A DNA stretch of 64,000 nucleotides from Deltaproteobacteria bacterium (lineage in GTDB: Bacteria > Myxococcota_A > UBA9160 > UBA4427), in the NCBI GenBank assembly GCA_029261835.1, contig JAJDAO010000075.1:124001-188000 (forward strand), written 5' to 3'. The notes beneath the pieces are model-generated. The model was not told the origin of the DNA, ran no database searches, and was given only the letters and a program-made list of their open reading frames with translations. This document shows, piece by piece, positions 8,982 to 17,137 of this stretch. A program made the position numbers and the translations under genes. Position 1 is the stretch's first letter. Each line of letters begins with the position of its first letter.

Positions 8982-9046
8982 CCCGGATTATTCATGAAGC
9001 TCCTACTGCGGCCTCGCTACGAACCTTCATGAATAATCCGGGCTAG
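8978..9046. terminator. 22-bp perfect inverted repeat containing the stop codons of tkt and dnaE2
   Basis: Arms 8978-8999 and 9025-9046 are perfect reverse complements (CTAGCCCGGATTATTC... against ...GAATAATCCGGGCTAG) around a 25-nt loop. Each arm carries the TAG of one convergent gene. Placement and symmetry suit a bidirectional terminator, but there is no classical U tract. The AT-rich core and exact symmetry also resemble the ends of a small palindromic repeat element. Confidence 0.6.
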
Positions 9047-12000
9047 CGGTAGCTCCGTGAAGGCGGCAGTGCGCCGCCCGTGTCGAGTCGCGTCAGATCG
9101 TTCAGGCGGATGTGCACAACGCCGTCGAGGCTCTGGAGTGGCCCGGCGAGTTCGACCAGCTTGGCGTCGTGCATGGTCGCGCGGAAACGCGCGACCATGT
9201 TTGGTGTCATGATGACATTGGCCAGACCGGTTTCGTCCTCCAGGGTGAGGAAGAGGAAGCCTTTGGCCGAGCCCGGGCGTTGGCGAACGATTACATGGCC
9301 CGCAGTGCGCACGAAGTGGCCGTCGGGTAGATGCTGCAGCTCACCGGCAGTGAGAATGCCGCGCCGGTGCAACGTGGGGCGCAGGTGGGCCATGACCTGG
9401 GGGCCGGTGGTGAGGCCGGCCAGGCGGTAATCGGCCAGGGTTGTTTCGAGCGGAGACATCTCTTCGAGCACCGCGCTCGCCGCCTCTTCTGCTCCTTCAG
9501 GCGTGTGATCCGCCAATGGCTCGTGATCTGCTGACGACACATGGCCCGCAAAGAGCGAGTTCGGGTCACGCTCGGCCGCAGCCACCTGCCAGAGGGCTGC
9601 TCGGCGTCCGCGCGGTGTGCCCTCGAGCTCGCCCAGAGCACCCAGCTCGGCGAGCGAGTCGAGTTCGTCCGCTCGCAAGAAGACGCGCCCGAGCATGTCA
9701 CCCAGGCTCTCGAAGGGCTTCTGCTCACGCGCTGTCTCCAAGCGGCGGGCCGTCTCGCGGCGCAAGCCGGAGGCGTATGCCAGCCCGATGCGTACTGTGG
9801 GCCCAGCACCCTCGCCCTCTTCGAGCGCGCAACGCCAGTGCGAGCGGGTTACATCGATGGGGCGCACCACCACGCCGTGGCGCTGCGCGTCCTTCACCAG
9901 TGTCGCCGGGTTGTAGAAGCCCATGGGGTAAGCGTTCAGCAGGCCCACCAGAAAGGCCGCCGGGTGGTGGCACTTGAGATAGGCCGACGCGTAGGCGATC
10001 AGTGCGAAGGAGGCGGAGTGGGATTCCGGGAAGCCGTAGAGCGCGAACGATGTGATATGGCGAACGATCTCCTCCTGGGCGTTGTCGGGGATTCCCCGCT
10101 CTTGCATGCCCCGCCGCAGGCTGGCCTCGATCTTCTCCATCCTTTCGAGGGAGCGCTTGAACCCCATGGCCCGGCGCAGCTCTTCGGCCTCACCGCCGCT
10201 GAAGCCCGCTACCGTCATTGCGACTCGCAGTAGCTGTTCCTGGAAGATCGGGACACCGAGGGTTCGCTTCAGTATTGGCTCGAGAGAGGGATGGGGATAG
10301 CTCACCGGCTCCCGCCCGGCCCGGCGGTTCAGGTAGGGATGCACCATCTGCCCGACAATGGGCCCGGGACGAATGATGGCGATCTCGACGACTAAATCGT
10401 AGAAGTGCCGTGGCTTCATGCGCGGCAGCGTCGCCATCTGGGCTCGACTCTCGATCTGAAAGACGCCGACGGTGTCGGCCTGTCTCATCATTGCGTAGGT
10501 ATCGGGATCGTCCTGGGGCAGGTGCGCCAGGTCGATCTCTACTTTCTCGTGGCTGCGAATGAGCGGAATGGTCTCCTCCAGCGCTGCCAGCATGCCGAGT
10601 CCCAGCAGGTCTATCTTGATGATGCCGAGGTCCGCGCAGTCATCCTTGTCCCATTGCACCACCCTGCGCCCCGCCATGCTGGCGGGCTCGATGGGGACCA
10701 CCTCGTCGAGCCGGTTGGCGGCGATCACGACTCCGCCGCTGTGCTGTCCCAGGTGTCGCGGCAAGCCCTGCACGGCGGACACGAGCTGTAAGAGCCGCTC
10801 GATGCGTGGGGCAGCAGCGTCGATGCCGATCTCGCGCAAAGGCTCGGAGAGGGTGGTCGGGTCGCGGCTGCCATCCAGCCGCCCAAGCTGTTTGGCCAAT
10901 CGATCGACGGTATCGGGGGCCAGGCCGATGACCTTGCCCATCTCACGCACCGCCAGCTTGCTGCGGTAGCTGATGACATTGGCCGTCATGGCGGCACCCT
11001 GTTCGCCATACTTTTCGAAGACGTACTGGATGACTCGTTCGCGTTGGTCGCCGGAGGGTAGGTCGAGGTCGATGTCCGGCCACTCGCCGCGTTCTTCGGA
11101 GAGGAAACGTTCGAAGAGAAGCTCCATTCCGACCGGGTCAACCGCCGTGATGCCGAGTGCGTAACACACGGCGCTGTTGGCTGCAGAGCCTCGTCCCTGG
11201 CAGAGGATGTGTTGCTCTTGGGCGAAGCGCGCCAAGTCGTGAACGATCAGGAAGTAGCCCGCTAGCTCGAGCTTCTCGATCACCGCGAGCTCGTGCTCGA
11301 GCTGGCGACGTACGCGCTTGGAGAGAGGTTGGCCGTAGCGTTCGTGTGCGCCGAGAATGCTGAGTTCGCGCAGGCGGCTGGTCTGGGTTTCGCCCGGGTG
11401 CAGTGGGTACTCGGGGAAGCGGTAGCCGAGTCTCTCGAACGTGAAGCTACAGCGTTCTGCGATGCTGCGGGTGGCGCGCACCCAGTCGGGTCGGTCGCTG
11501 AAGCGCGCTGCCATCGTCTGGCGGCTCTGGAGATAGCGCTCGCCATTGGGCAGCAGACGCCGGCCCGCCGCATCGAGGGTGGTCTTCCAACGCAGGCAGG
11601 TCAGTGCGTCGAGCAGCGCACGACCCTGCGGTGTGGCACAGCGCACATCACCGCTCGCGACTACCGGTACGCCCGCCGTTTCCGCGATGGCTGCCGCCCG
11701 CCGGCACATTGGCTCGGTTCGGCGCTCCATGTGGCGAGAGACGTCCACCCAGAGTCGCCCGGGATCATTGCCGAAAGCGGCTCGGGCGCGGTCGAGCAGG
11801 GCGGGCGAGAGTCGCTCGTCACCGCGGATCAGAACGGTGAGATCGCGCGCGTACTCCTCGATCTGTGTCCAAGCGACACGGCATTCGCCCTTGGCCCGCC
11901 CATGATGACCCAGTGTGAGAAGCCGGCAGAGGCGCCGCCACCCTCTGGGCGATTCCACCAGCAGCAACAGTGAATCGGCCGCATCACTTGTCGCCTCCCT

Positions 12001-12216
12001 CTGCACCTCGAGCTCGGCGCCCAGGATCGCTCGTATGCCGGCTTGGCGGGCTGCGCGGTGGAAGCGGGGTGCACCGTAGACCCCGCCTCGATCGGCCAGG
12101 GCCAGAGAGGGGTAGTCGAGTGTGGCTGCCCGCTCGACCAGCTCCTCGGGATTGGACGCGCCCTCGAGAAACGAAAAGGCGCTGCGTGCCCGCAGCTCGA
12201 CGTAGTCATCACTCAT
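9043..12216 (-). CDS. dnaE2: Error-prone DNA polymerase III alpha subunit DnaE2
   Basis: 1057 aa. C-family polymerase that copies past lesions together with ImuA and ImuB. The N-terminal PHP domain starts VELRARSAFSFLEGAS and lacks the usual H-x-H pair. The palm has the catalytic acidic cluster PDIDLDLPSGDQRE, then thumb, finger and HhH segments (LGIIKIDLLGLG, GVPIFQEQLLRVA), and a C-terminal OB fold (VRTAGHVIVRQRPGSAKGFLFLTLEDE). I start at ATG 12216; a longer frame to 12528 runs into the divergent gene. The promoter just upstream carries a direct-repeat operator shared with imuA, so DNA-damage induction is likely. Confidence 0.94.
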   Translation of the reverse strand: MSDDYVELRARSAFSFLEGASNPEELVERAATLDYPSLALADRGGVYGAPRFHRAARQAGIRAILGAELEVQREATSDAADSLLLLVESPRGWRRLCRLLTLGHHGRAKGECRVAWTQIEEYARDLTVLIRGDERLSPALLDRARAAFGNDPGRLWVDVSRHMERRTEPMCRRAAAIAETAGVPVVASGDVRCATPQGRALLDALTCLRWKTTLDAAGRRLLPNGERYLQSRQTMAARFSDRPDWVRATRSIAERCSFTFERLGYRFPEYPLHPGETQTSRLRELSILGAHERYGQPLSKRVRRQLEHELAVIEKLELAGYFLIVHDLARFAQEQHILCQGRGSAANSAVCYALGITAVDPVGMELLFERFLSEERGEWPDIDLDLPSGDQRERVIQYVFEKYGEQGAAMTANVISYRSKLAVREMGKVIGLAPDTVDRLAKQLGRLDGSRDPTTLSEPLREIGIDAAAPRIERLLQLVSAVQGLPRHLGQHSGGVVIAANRLDEVVPIEPASMAGRRVVQWDKDDCADLGIIKIDLLGLGMLAALEETIPLIRSHEKVEIDLAHLPQDDPDTYAMMRQADTVGVFQIESRAQMATLPRMKPRHFYDLVVEIAIIRPGPIVGQMVHPYLNRRAGREPVSYPHPSLEPILKRTLGVPIFQEQLLRVAMTVAGFSGGEAEELRRAMGFKRSLERMEKIEASLRRGMQERGIPDNAQEEIVRHITSFALYGFPESHSASFALIAYASAYLKCHHPAAFLVGLLNAYPMGFYNPATLVKDAQRHGVVVRPIDVTRSHWRCALEEGEGAGPTVRIGLAYASGLRRETARRLETAREQKPFESLGDMLGRVFLRADELDSLAELGALGELEGTPRGRRAALWQVAAAERDPNSLFAGHVSSADHEPLADHTPEGAEEAASAVLEEMSPLETTLADYRLAGLTTGPQVMAHLRPTLHRRGILTAGELQHLPDGHFVRTAGHVIVRQRPGSAKGFLFLTLEDETGLANVIMTPNMVARFRATMHDAKLVELAGPLQSLDGVVHIRLNDLTRLDTGGALPPSRSYR

Positions 12217-12225
12217 CCGGTTCGC

Positions 12226-12254
12226 TATTTTCGCCTTGTTTTCGCCCTGGTCAA
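12226..12254 (-). promoter_or_regulatory. dnaE2 promoter with TTTTCG-N5-TTTTCG direct-repeat operator (putative SOS box)
   Basis: On the minus strand, -35 TTGACC (12254-12249), a 17-nt spacer and -10 AAAATA (12231-12226) precede ATG 12216 by 9 nt. On the plus strand two TTTTCG copies (12228-12233, 12239-12244) repeat with an 11-base period across the spacer and -10. The 21-base block matches that of imuA at 18 positions. A repressor bound here would block the promoter. The identity of the repressor, presumably LexA, is inference. Confidence 0.65.
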
Positions 12255-12355
12255 GAGGATCTTCCATGTCGAGTCGCCGCATTCCGGTCGTGTTGTGGAG
12301 CGGCTTCAGGGGCCCGACAGCGCGACGGGGAACGCCCTTGTATTCTCTGGCTCCA

Positions 12356-12736
12356 ATGACGAGCACCGTGCTGATCGCCGACGACGAGCCGCAGCTCTTG
12401 CGGCTACTCGTTCGTATCTTCGAACGGGGGGGGTTTCGCGCTCTGGCGGCTAAGGACGGCGACGCCGCCATCGAGATGTTCGAGCAGCATGTCGACGAGA
12501 TCGACGTATTGGTGCTCGACGTGATCATTCCGCCCAGGGGGGTGGCCGAAGTACTCGAAGCGGTGTCGGGACGGAAGCCGAGCCTCGGCCTGGTGCTGAC
12601 GAGTGGCGATCAGCTATCGCCTGGTTTGCAGGAGCTGCTTCACAAGCAGGGTGGTGTCTTTCTCCGCAAGCCCTTCCTCCCGAAGCTACTGCTTCGCACC
12701 GTGCAGGAGCTGGGCTCGGCCGCAGAAGCGGAGTGA
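12356..12736 (+). CDS. Single-domain response regulator (receiver only)
   Basis: 126 aa, only a CheY-like receiver domain: acidic pocket in IADDEPQ (D9, D10), phospho-acceptor D55 in VLVLDVIIP, T82 and K105 in LRKPF. There is no output domain. ATG 12356 has no ribosome site but a TATTCT box 9 nt upstream, so the mRNA may be leaderless. Its stop overlaps the dinB start (GTGA at 12733-12736), implying translational coupling with the polymerase. It is divergent from dnaE2. The cognate kinase is not adjacent. Confidence 0.85.
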   Translation: MTSTVLIADDEPQLLRLLVRIFERGGFRALAAKDGDAAIEMFEQHVDEIDVLVLDVIIPPRGVAEVLEAVSGRKPSLGLVLTSGDQLSPGLQELLHKQGGVFLRKPFLPKLLLRTVQELGSAAEAE

Positions 12737-14004
12737 GCCGCGTCGTGGTCCGCCCGGCGGCTCGCCCGCGATGCATCCTGCATGCTGACATGGACGCCTT
12801 CTACGCCTCGGTCGAGCAGCGAGACCGGCCCGAGCTGCGTGGTCGGCCGGTGGCCGTCGGTGGGGAGAGCCGCCGCGGTGTGGTGTCGGCGGCGAGCTAC
12901 GAGGCGCGGCGTTACGGCATCCATTCCGCCATGCCGAGCTTCGAGGCCAAGCGGCTCTGCCCCGACCTGGTCTTTCTGCGCGGAGACATGGTCCGCTACA
13001 GCCGGGAGTCGCGTCGTATCTTCGAGATCTTTCGCGAATTCTCCCCGGTGGTGGAAGGACTCTCGCTCGACGAGGCATTCCTGGATCTCTCGGGCTGCGA
13101 GCGCCTGCTCGGGCGCCCGGCGGCCGTCGGTGAGCGTCTGCGAGCGCGCGTGCGTCAGGAGACCGGGCTAGCGGTCTCCGTGGGGATCGCGCCGGTGAAG
13201 CTGGTGGCCAAGATCGCCAGCGCTGCAGCCAAGCCGGACGGATTGCTCGAAGTGCCGCCGCAGCGGGTACGTGAGTTTCTGGATCCGCTGCCGGTACGCT
13301 GCATCTGGGGCATTGGTTCGGTTGCCGAGCGACGGCTGGCTGACGCCGGCTTCCTCAGCGCGGGTGACCTCGCCCGCGCTGAGGACTCGCTGCTCGAGAA
13401 GCTTTTCGGTGAGCGCGGAATCAAGCTTGCGCGGCTGGCTCGCGGCGAGGATCTGCGCGAGATCGAGGCGCATCGGGAGGCGGTCTCCTATAGCGAGGAG
13501 AACACCTTCGACGAGGACATCTCGGACCGCGGCCTGCTCGAGGCCACGATTCTCACGCATGCCGAGTCTGTGGCGCGCCGGCTGCGGCGCGACGGGCTGC
13601 GCGGGCGGACGCTGGTGTTGAAGTGGCGCGAAGCGAGGCGCCGGAGCCAGGGGCCGCGAGGCTACCCGCTCCACACCCGCCAGACCACGTTGTTCGAGGC
13701 GACCAACGATGGCGGGGAGATCGCCCGGGAGGTTCGCCGTCTGCTCGTGCAGGCGCATCTGTCTGCAGCCGTGCGATTGATCGGCGTGGGCGTCACGGGC
13801 CTCGAGGATGCCGATGCCGGGCAGCTCCCGCTCTTCGGCCGCGCGGAGGGCAGCGAACGGCGCGACCGGCTCAACAGCGCGCTCGATGAGATTGCCGCTC
13901 GCTTCGGTTCTGGCGCTGTCGCGCGCGCCAGCCAGGGTAGCGCCGAGCGCGCCGGACTATCGCTTCAGATCAAGCGGGGAGAGCCTCCGCACTCGAATGG
14001 CTGA
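12733..14004 (+). CDS. dinB: DNA polymerase IV (Y family)
   Basis: 423 aa. Translesion polymerase with the intact active site: HADMDAFYASVEQ near residue 17 and SLDEAFLDLSG near 115, then the helix-hairpin-helix (GIGSVAERRLADAGF) and the little-finger domain. A QLPLF motif near residue 360 fits the sliding-clamp binding pentapeptide. The GTG start overlaps the receiver gene's TGA by 4 nt. The last 35 nt overlap the convergent methyltransferase gene. Likely expressed with the receiver gene from the divergent dnaE2 control region. Confidence 0.94.
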   Translation: MSRVVVRPAARPRCILHADMDAFYASVEQRDRPELRGRPVAVGGESRRGVVSAASYEARRYGIHSAMPSFEAKRLCPDLVFLRGDMVRYSRESRRIFEIFREFSPVVEGLSLDEAFLDLSGCERLLGRPAAVGERLRARVRQETGLAVSVGIAPVKLVAKIASAAAKPDGLLEVPPQRVREFLDPLPVRCIWGIGSVAERRLADAGFLSAGDLARAEDSLLEKLFGERGIKLARLARGEDLREIEAHREAVSYSEENTFDEDISDRGLLEATILTHAESVARRLRRDGLRGRTLVLKWREARRRSQGPRGYPLHTRQTTLFEATNDGGEIAREVRRLLVQAHLSAAVRLIGVGVTGLEDADAGQLPLFGRAEGSERRDRLNSALDEIAARFGSGAVARASQGSAERAGLSLQIKRGEPPHSNG

Positions 14005-14584
14005 GGTCCCAGCGATAGACCCGCATGGGAGGCACATTCAAGAGCTCGGTCTGGATCGAGGCGTTGCCGAAGACATTGACGCCCAGCGTGTGAACGCGGT
14101 CGCGAAACTGGTAGGCGACGAAGCGGCCGCCCGGGGCAAGGCTGTCGCGCACCGAGCGCAGAATGTCGGTGCCGAGTGAGGGATTCATGGTGGAGAACGG
14201 AATGCCGGACAGGATGACGTCCGGCTGATCCAGAGCGTGGTGCGCCAGGATCGACGGGATCTGTGTGGCGCTTCCCTGATGGACGATGAGTCGCGGGTCT
14301 TTGATGTGCGAGCGGAGAAGGCCGACGAAGTGGGGGTTGATCTCGATGACGAGCAGCTGCGCGCCGGGTGCCAGGTTGCGCAGCAGGGCTCGCGTGGTCC
14401 CGCCGGTTCCCGGGCCGAGCTCAACCGCGAGTCGAGCCGATGCGAGGTCGGCGGTCTTGACGATGCGGCGCTCCATGAATCGCGAGCTGGGAATGACCGA
14501 TCCCACCTCTTTCGGGCGTGTGAGAAATCCGCGCAGGAATGCGAGGCGGTGGTCTTTTCGCGACAGGGCGTTCGGTGCCTTCAT
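13970..14584 (-). CDS. SAM-dependent methyltransferase, phospholipid N-methyltransferase (PmtA)-like
   Basis: 204 aa, class I methyltransferase fold. The N-terminal segment FLRGFLTRPKEVGSVIPSSRFMERRIV and the SAM loop VELGPGTGGTTRALL match PmtA-type enzymes that methylate phosphatidylethanolamine toward phosphatidylcholine, a group related to the KsgA/Erm rRNA dimethylases. A later motif is LSGIPFSTM. No signal or membrane helix is visible. It sits between dinB and imuB without obvious functional link and overlaps the dinB 3' end on the opposite strand. Confidence 0.75.
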   Translation of the reverse strand: MKAPNALSRKDHRLAFLRGFLTRPKEVGSVIPSSRFMERRIVKTADLASARLAVELGPGTGGTTRALLRNLAPGAQLLVIEINPHFVGLLRSHIKDPRLIVHQGSATQIPSILAHHALDQPDVILSGIPFSTMNPSLGTDILRSVRDSLAPGGRFVAYQFRDRVHTLGVNVFGNASIQTELLNVPPMRVYRWDLSHSSAEALPA

Positions 14585-14711
14585 GTCAGCTGGCTTCCTT
14601 TTCGATCTTCGGCTGCGAGGAGTTCAGCTTACTTGAGCCGGCGCGGGGAATGGAGATGTGCTTGGTCGGCTTCTTGGGCACGGCCCGCGGGTTGTGTTCG
14701 CGGCTGCGAGT

Positions 14712-16262
14712 TTAGTCGTAGATCCCATCGATTTGCCAGACCTGCTGCAACCAATCGAAGCACAGGCGAACCACTGCTCCGTCACTCATTTGGACATCGA
14801 AGTGATCGACGGCGAAACGGTCTTCTTTCGACCACCAATGACCGGTGGTACGCCATGGGCCGGCAATCATGACCACGTGGCCGTTGCTGATTGCACTGCG
14901 AATGAAAGACGGTTGTCCATGGTCGATCCGCACTGCTGCCGGCACAGGCGGCCGTAGGGCTCGGACGGCGGGTTGGGTGGGTGGGGGGCAGGCGTCGGAA
15001 GCAGTGTGATCTCGCTGGGTTCGGCCGGGTCCAGAGCGGTCGGAGGGGGGCTGGAAGGGCTTCAGTCCGAAGGCGCTGGGATGGTGGGTGTCGGCGACCT
15101 CGGGCGTGCCGACACATCCCTCACCGCAGAGAGATTCGAGCTTGCTCAGGGTGCGGTCGAGGGCCGCGGGGTTTGGACCCCGAGGCCGGAAGAGATCGAG
15201 CTGGTCGCTGCGTGCGGGCACGCCTCGAGTGCCGACGGAGAGGCCCTCGATTGCGGCGCCTGGGGGTTGATCGGCCAGAGCCAGCATGCTGAGCCGCAAT
15301 AGCACCCGCACGTCGAGAGTGGGGGTCGTTGCACTCACTCGCCGGGCATCGCGCCCGCCACCCTCGACGACGAACTCCAGGTCCAGCGATCGGCAGGCTA
15401 GAGAGCGCAGTGAGAGTCGCTCGGTCAGACGGGAGAGCAGCCCGCGCAGGACGAAGGAGAGAGGCTCGAGACTGGCGATGGGGGTCTCGAGGTCGATGGC
15501 CTCCTCCAGGCGTGTATCCGGGGGCTCGGGCAGCGGGGCCTCCACCTCCTCGCCTCGGGCGCGGGTGATCAAGTCGAGTATCTCCGGGCCCAGGCGTTGG
15601 CTCAGGGCACGTCGAGGCAGCCGCAGCAGGTCCCGCACCGTTCGTACACCGAAACGGGTGAGGGTCTGGGCCAACCGGTCGTCGGGGTCGAGCAGATCCA
15701 GGGAGAGGGGGGCGAGAAAATCGCTCTCATGGCGTGGGGGCAGAACTTGGATGCTGCCCGGCTCATGCGAGATGCAGCGTGCCACCAGCAGAGCCACTGC
15801 CTTCGAAGAGGCCAGTGAGACCACGCCTGGCAGCCCCTGCTTCACGCTCCGGGCCAGTAAGGCCGAGGCGAAGCCCTTCTCCGAGTGGAAGAGCGCGTCC
15901 GTTCCGGAGGCGTCGAGGAAGACGCCGCCCTCGGAAGCAAAGGGCCCCGTGGCTTGAGGCGCCAGGGCGGCACGGGGTGAGAGGGAGAGTGCGATGTCGA
16001 GCAGCGCATCCCGGGCCGTACGCTCGAGAGCGGGTGAAGCCACCTGCACCCTGAGTTTCGGGCAAGCGCTTCGGGCCTGGGCGACGGAGTTCCAACTGCG
16101 TACGCCGAAGGCGCGGGCGGTGGGGGAGATGACGATGATGTCGGCTTGGGCAGCTGGGCCCGAGGCCACCACCAAGGGGAGTTCGCTCAGCTCGGGGTGA
16201 GCCCGCAGCGCGGCCCGCAGCGGAAGATCGCGGACGAGCAGGCAGGCGATCCGAGTGCCCAT
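14712..16262 (-). CDS. imuB: ImuB-like Y-family polymerase homologue (inactive)
   Basis: 516 aa. Y-family fold whose first catalytic block reads CLLVRDLPLRA instead of D-x-D, and the S-x-D-E block reads FLDASGTDALF, so polymerase activity is not expected; known ImuB proteins bridge DnaE2 and the clamp. A QLDLF clamp-binding motif is present in the C-terminal third, and the tail (WWSKEDRFAVDHFDVQ... VWQIDGIYD) is the ImuB C-terminal domain. ATG 16262 lies 1 nt after the imuA stop, so the pair is one operon. A proline-rich linker precedes the tail. Confidence 0.88.
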   Translation of the reverse strand: MGTRIACLLVRDLPLRAALRAHPELSELPLVVASGPAAQADIIVISPTARAFGVRSWNSVAQARSACPKLRVQVASPALERTARDALLDIALSLSPRAALAPQATGPFASEGGVFLDASGTDALFHSEKGFASALLARSVKQGLPGVVSLASSKAVALLVARCISHEPGSIQVLPPRHESDFLAPLSLDLLDPDDRLAQTLTRFGVRTVRDLLRLPRRALSQRLGPEILDLITRARGEEVEAPLPEPPDTRLEEAIDLETPIASLEPLSFVLRGLLSRLTERLSLRSLACRSLDLEFVVEGGGRDARRVSATTPTLDVRVLLRLSMLALADQPPGAAIEGLSVGTRGVPARSDQLDLFRPRGPNPAALDRTLSKLESLCGEGCVGTPEVADTHHPSAFGLKPFQPPSDRSGPGRTQRDHTASDACPPPTQPAVRALRPPVPAAVRIDHGQPSFIRSAISNGHVVMIAGPWRTTGHWWSKEDRFAVDHFDVQMSDGAVVRLCFDWLQQVWQIDGIYD

Positions 16263-16263
16263 C

Positions 16264-17043
16264 TCACGAGGAGGCGCGGCGTGGCGTGGTTGCACTCAGG
16301 CGGACCACCACTTCGCGATCGCCTGGTATCGCCCGGTGACGCACCAGCACGGCCCGGGTCTCGAGCTCCTCGAGCAGGGAGGGTACACCGCTGTAAAGGG
16401 GCCGAGTCGGTCGCATCTCCAGGACGATCTCGGCCTGGGGACCGCTGAGACGCTGATCGGCGAGCGTCACCAGTGCTGTATTCGTGCCCGCCGCCAGCCG
16501 GGCGAGCCGGGTCCAGGCGGTATGGGGGATGGGGGAAGAGGGCTCAAGGGTGCAGGTGCGGTGAGATGCGCAAGCCAGGTCCAGCACGACGAGAGGAATG
16601 CCCTCGGTTTCGAGCAGGCGTTCGGTACAGCGCAGAGCACTGCGCCATTCGCCGGGTGCACGAGCCCAGAGCACCCGCTCCAGGTCCACGCCAGCTGCCT
16701 CGGCGGAGGGGGGGGTGAAGGCATCGGCTCGATCGACCACGGCGACGAACTCCCCACCTGCCCCGGTGGTTCTGGCCAGCAGAGCCAAGGCCAGAGAGGT
16801 GCGCCCCGACGAGAGCGGGCCGACGATTTCGCTCAGGCGGCCACGGGGAAAGCCGCCTCCCAGCAGGGCATCGATGGCAGCCAGGCCACTGGGATACCGG
16901 AGCAGGGGCTCCCGAGGCTCACCACCTCGTCGTAGCTGCTGGGGCCCGAGATCGGCGAGCAGGGCTTCGAGTCGCTCTGGAGACCGGATCGGCCCGGGCC
17001 TTGATCCAACAGGGGGGTGGGGACGCGCGAGGCCAGAAGGCAT
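16264..17043 (-). CDS. imuA: ImuA, RecA/SulA-like mutasome protein
   Basis: 259 aa. RecA-fold ATPase-like accessory protein: YPSGLAAIDALLGGGFPRGRLSEIVGP leads to a relaxed Walker A region (GPLSSGRTSLAL), then FVAVVDRADAFTPPSA and VVLDLACASH. With ImuB and DnaE2 it forms the mutasome for damage-induced mutagenesis. The first gene of the imuAB operon; its promoter carries the operator shared with dnaE2. AAGGAG directly abuts the ATG, which is too close to act as a ribosome site, and the predicted transcription start falls near the ATG. Confidence 0.85.
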   Translation of the reverse strand: MPSGLARPHPPVGSRPGPIRSPERLEALLADLGPQQLRRGGEPREPLLRYPSGLAAIDALLGGGFPRGRLSEIVGPLSSGRTSLALALLARTTGAGGEFVAVVDRADAFTPPSAEAAGVDLERVLWARAPGEWRSALRCTERLLETEGIPLVVLDLACASHRTCTLEPSSPIPHTAWTRLARLAAGTNTALVTLADQRLSGPQAEIVLEMRPTRPLYSGVPSLLEELETRAVLVRHRAIPGDREVVVRLSATTPRRASS

Positions 17044-17048
17044 CTCCT

Positions 17049-17078
17049 TATTTTCGTCTTACTTTCGCCTCCAGTCAA
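17049..17078 (-). promoter_or_regulatory. imuA promoter with direct-repeat operator (putative SOS box)
   Basis: Minus strand: -35 TTGACT (17078-17073), spacer 18 nt, -10 AAAATA (17054-17049), ATG at 17043. Plus strand: TTTTCG (17051-17056) and CTTTCG (17062-17067) repeat with an 11-base period, matching the dnaE2 block at 18 of 21 positions. No third copy with this spacing was found in the window. Confidence 0.65.
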
Positions 17079-17137
17079 GTTCGGCCGGGCAAGAGAAGCC
17101 CTGTGCGGCGTCGAGTAGAGCCGCCCCGTGGTCCTGC

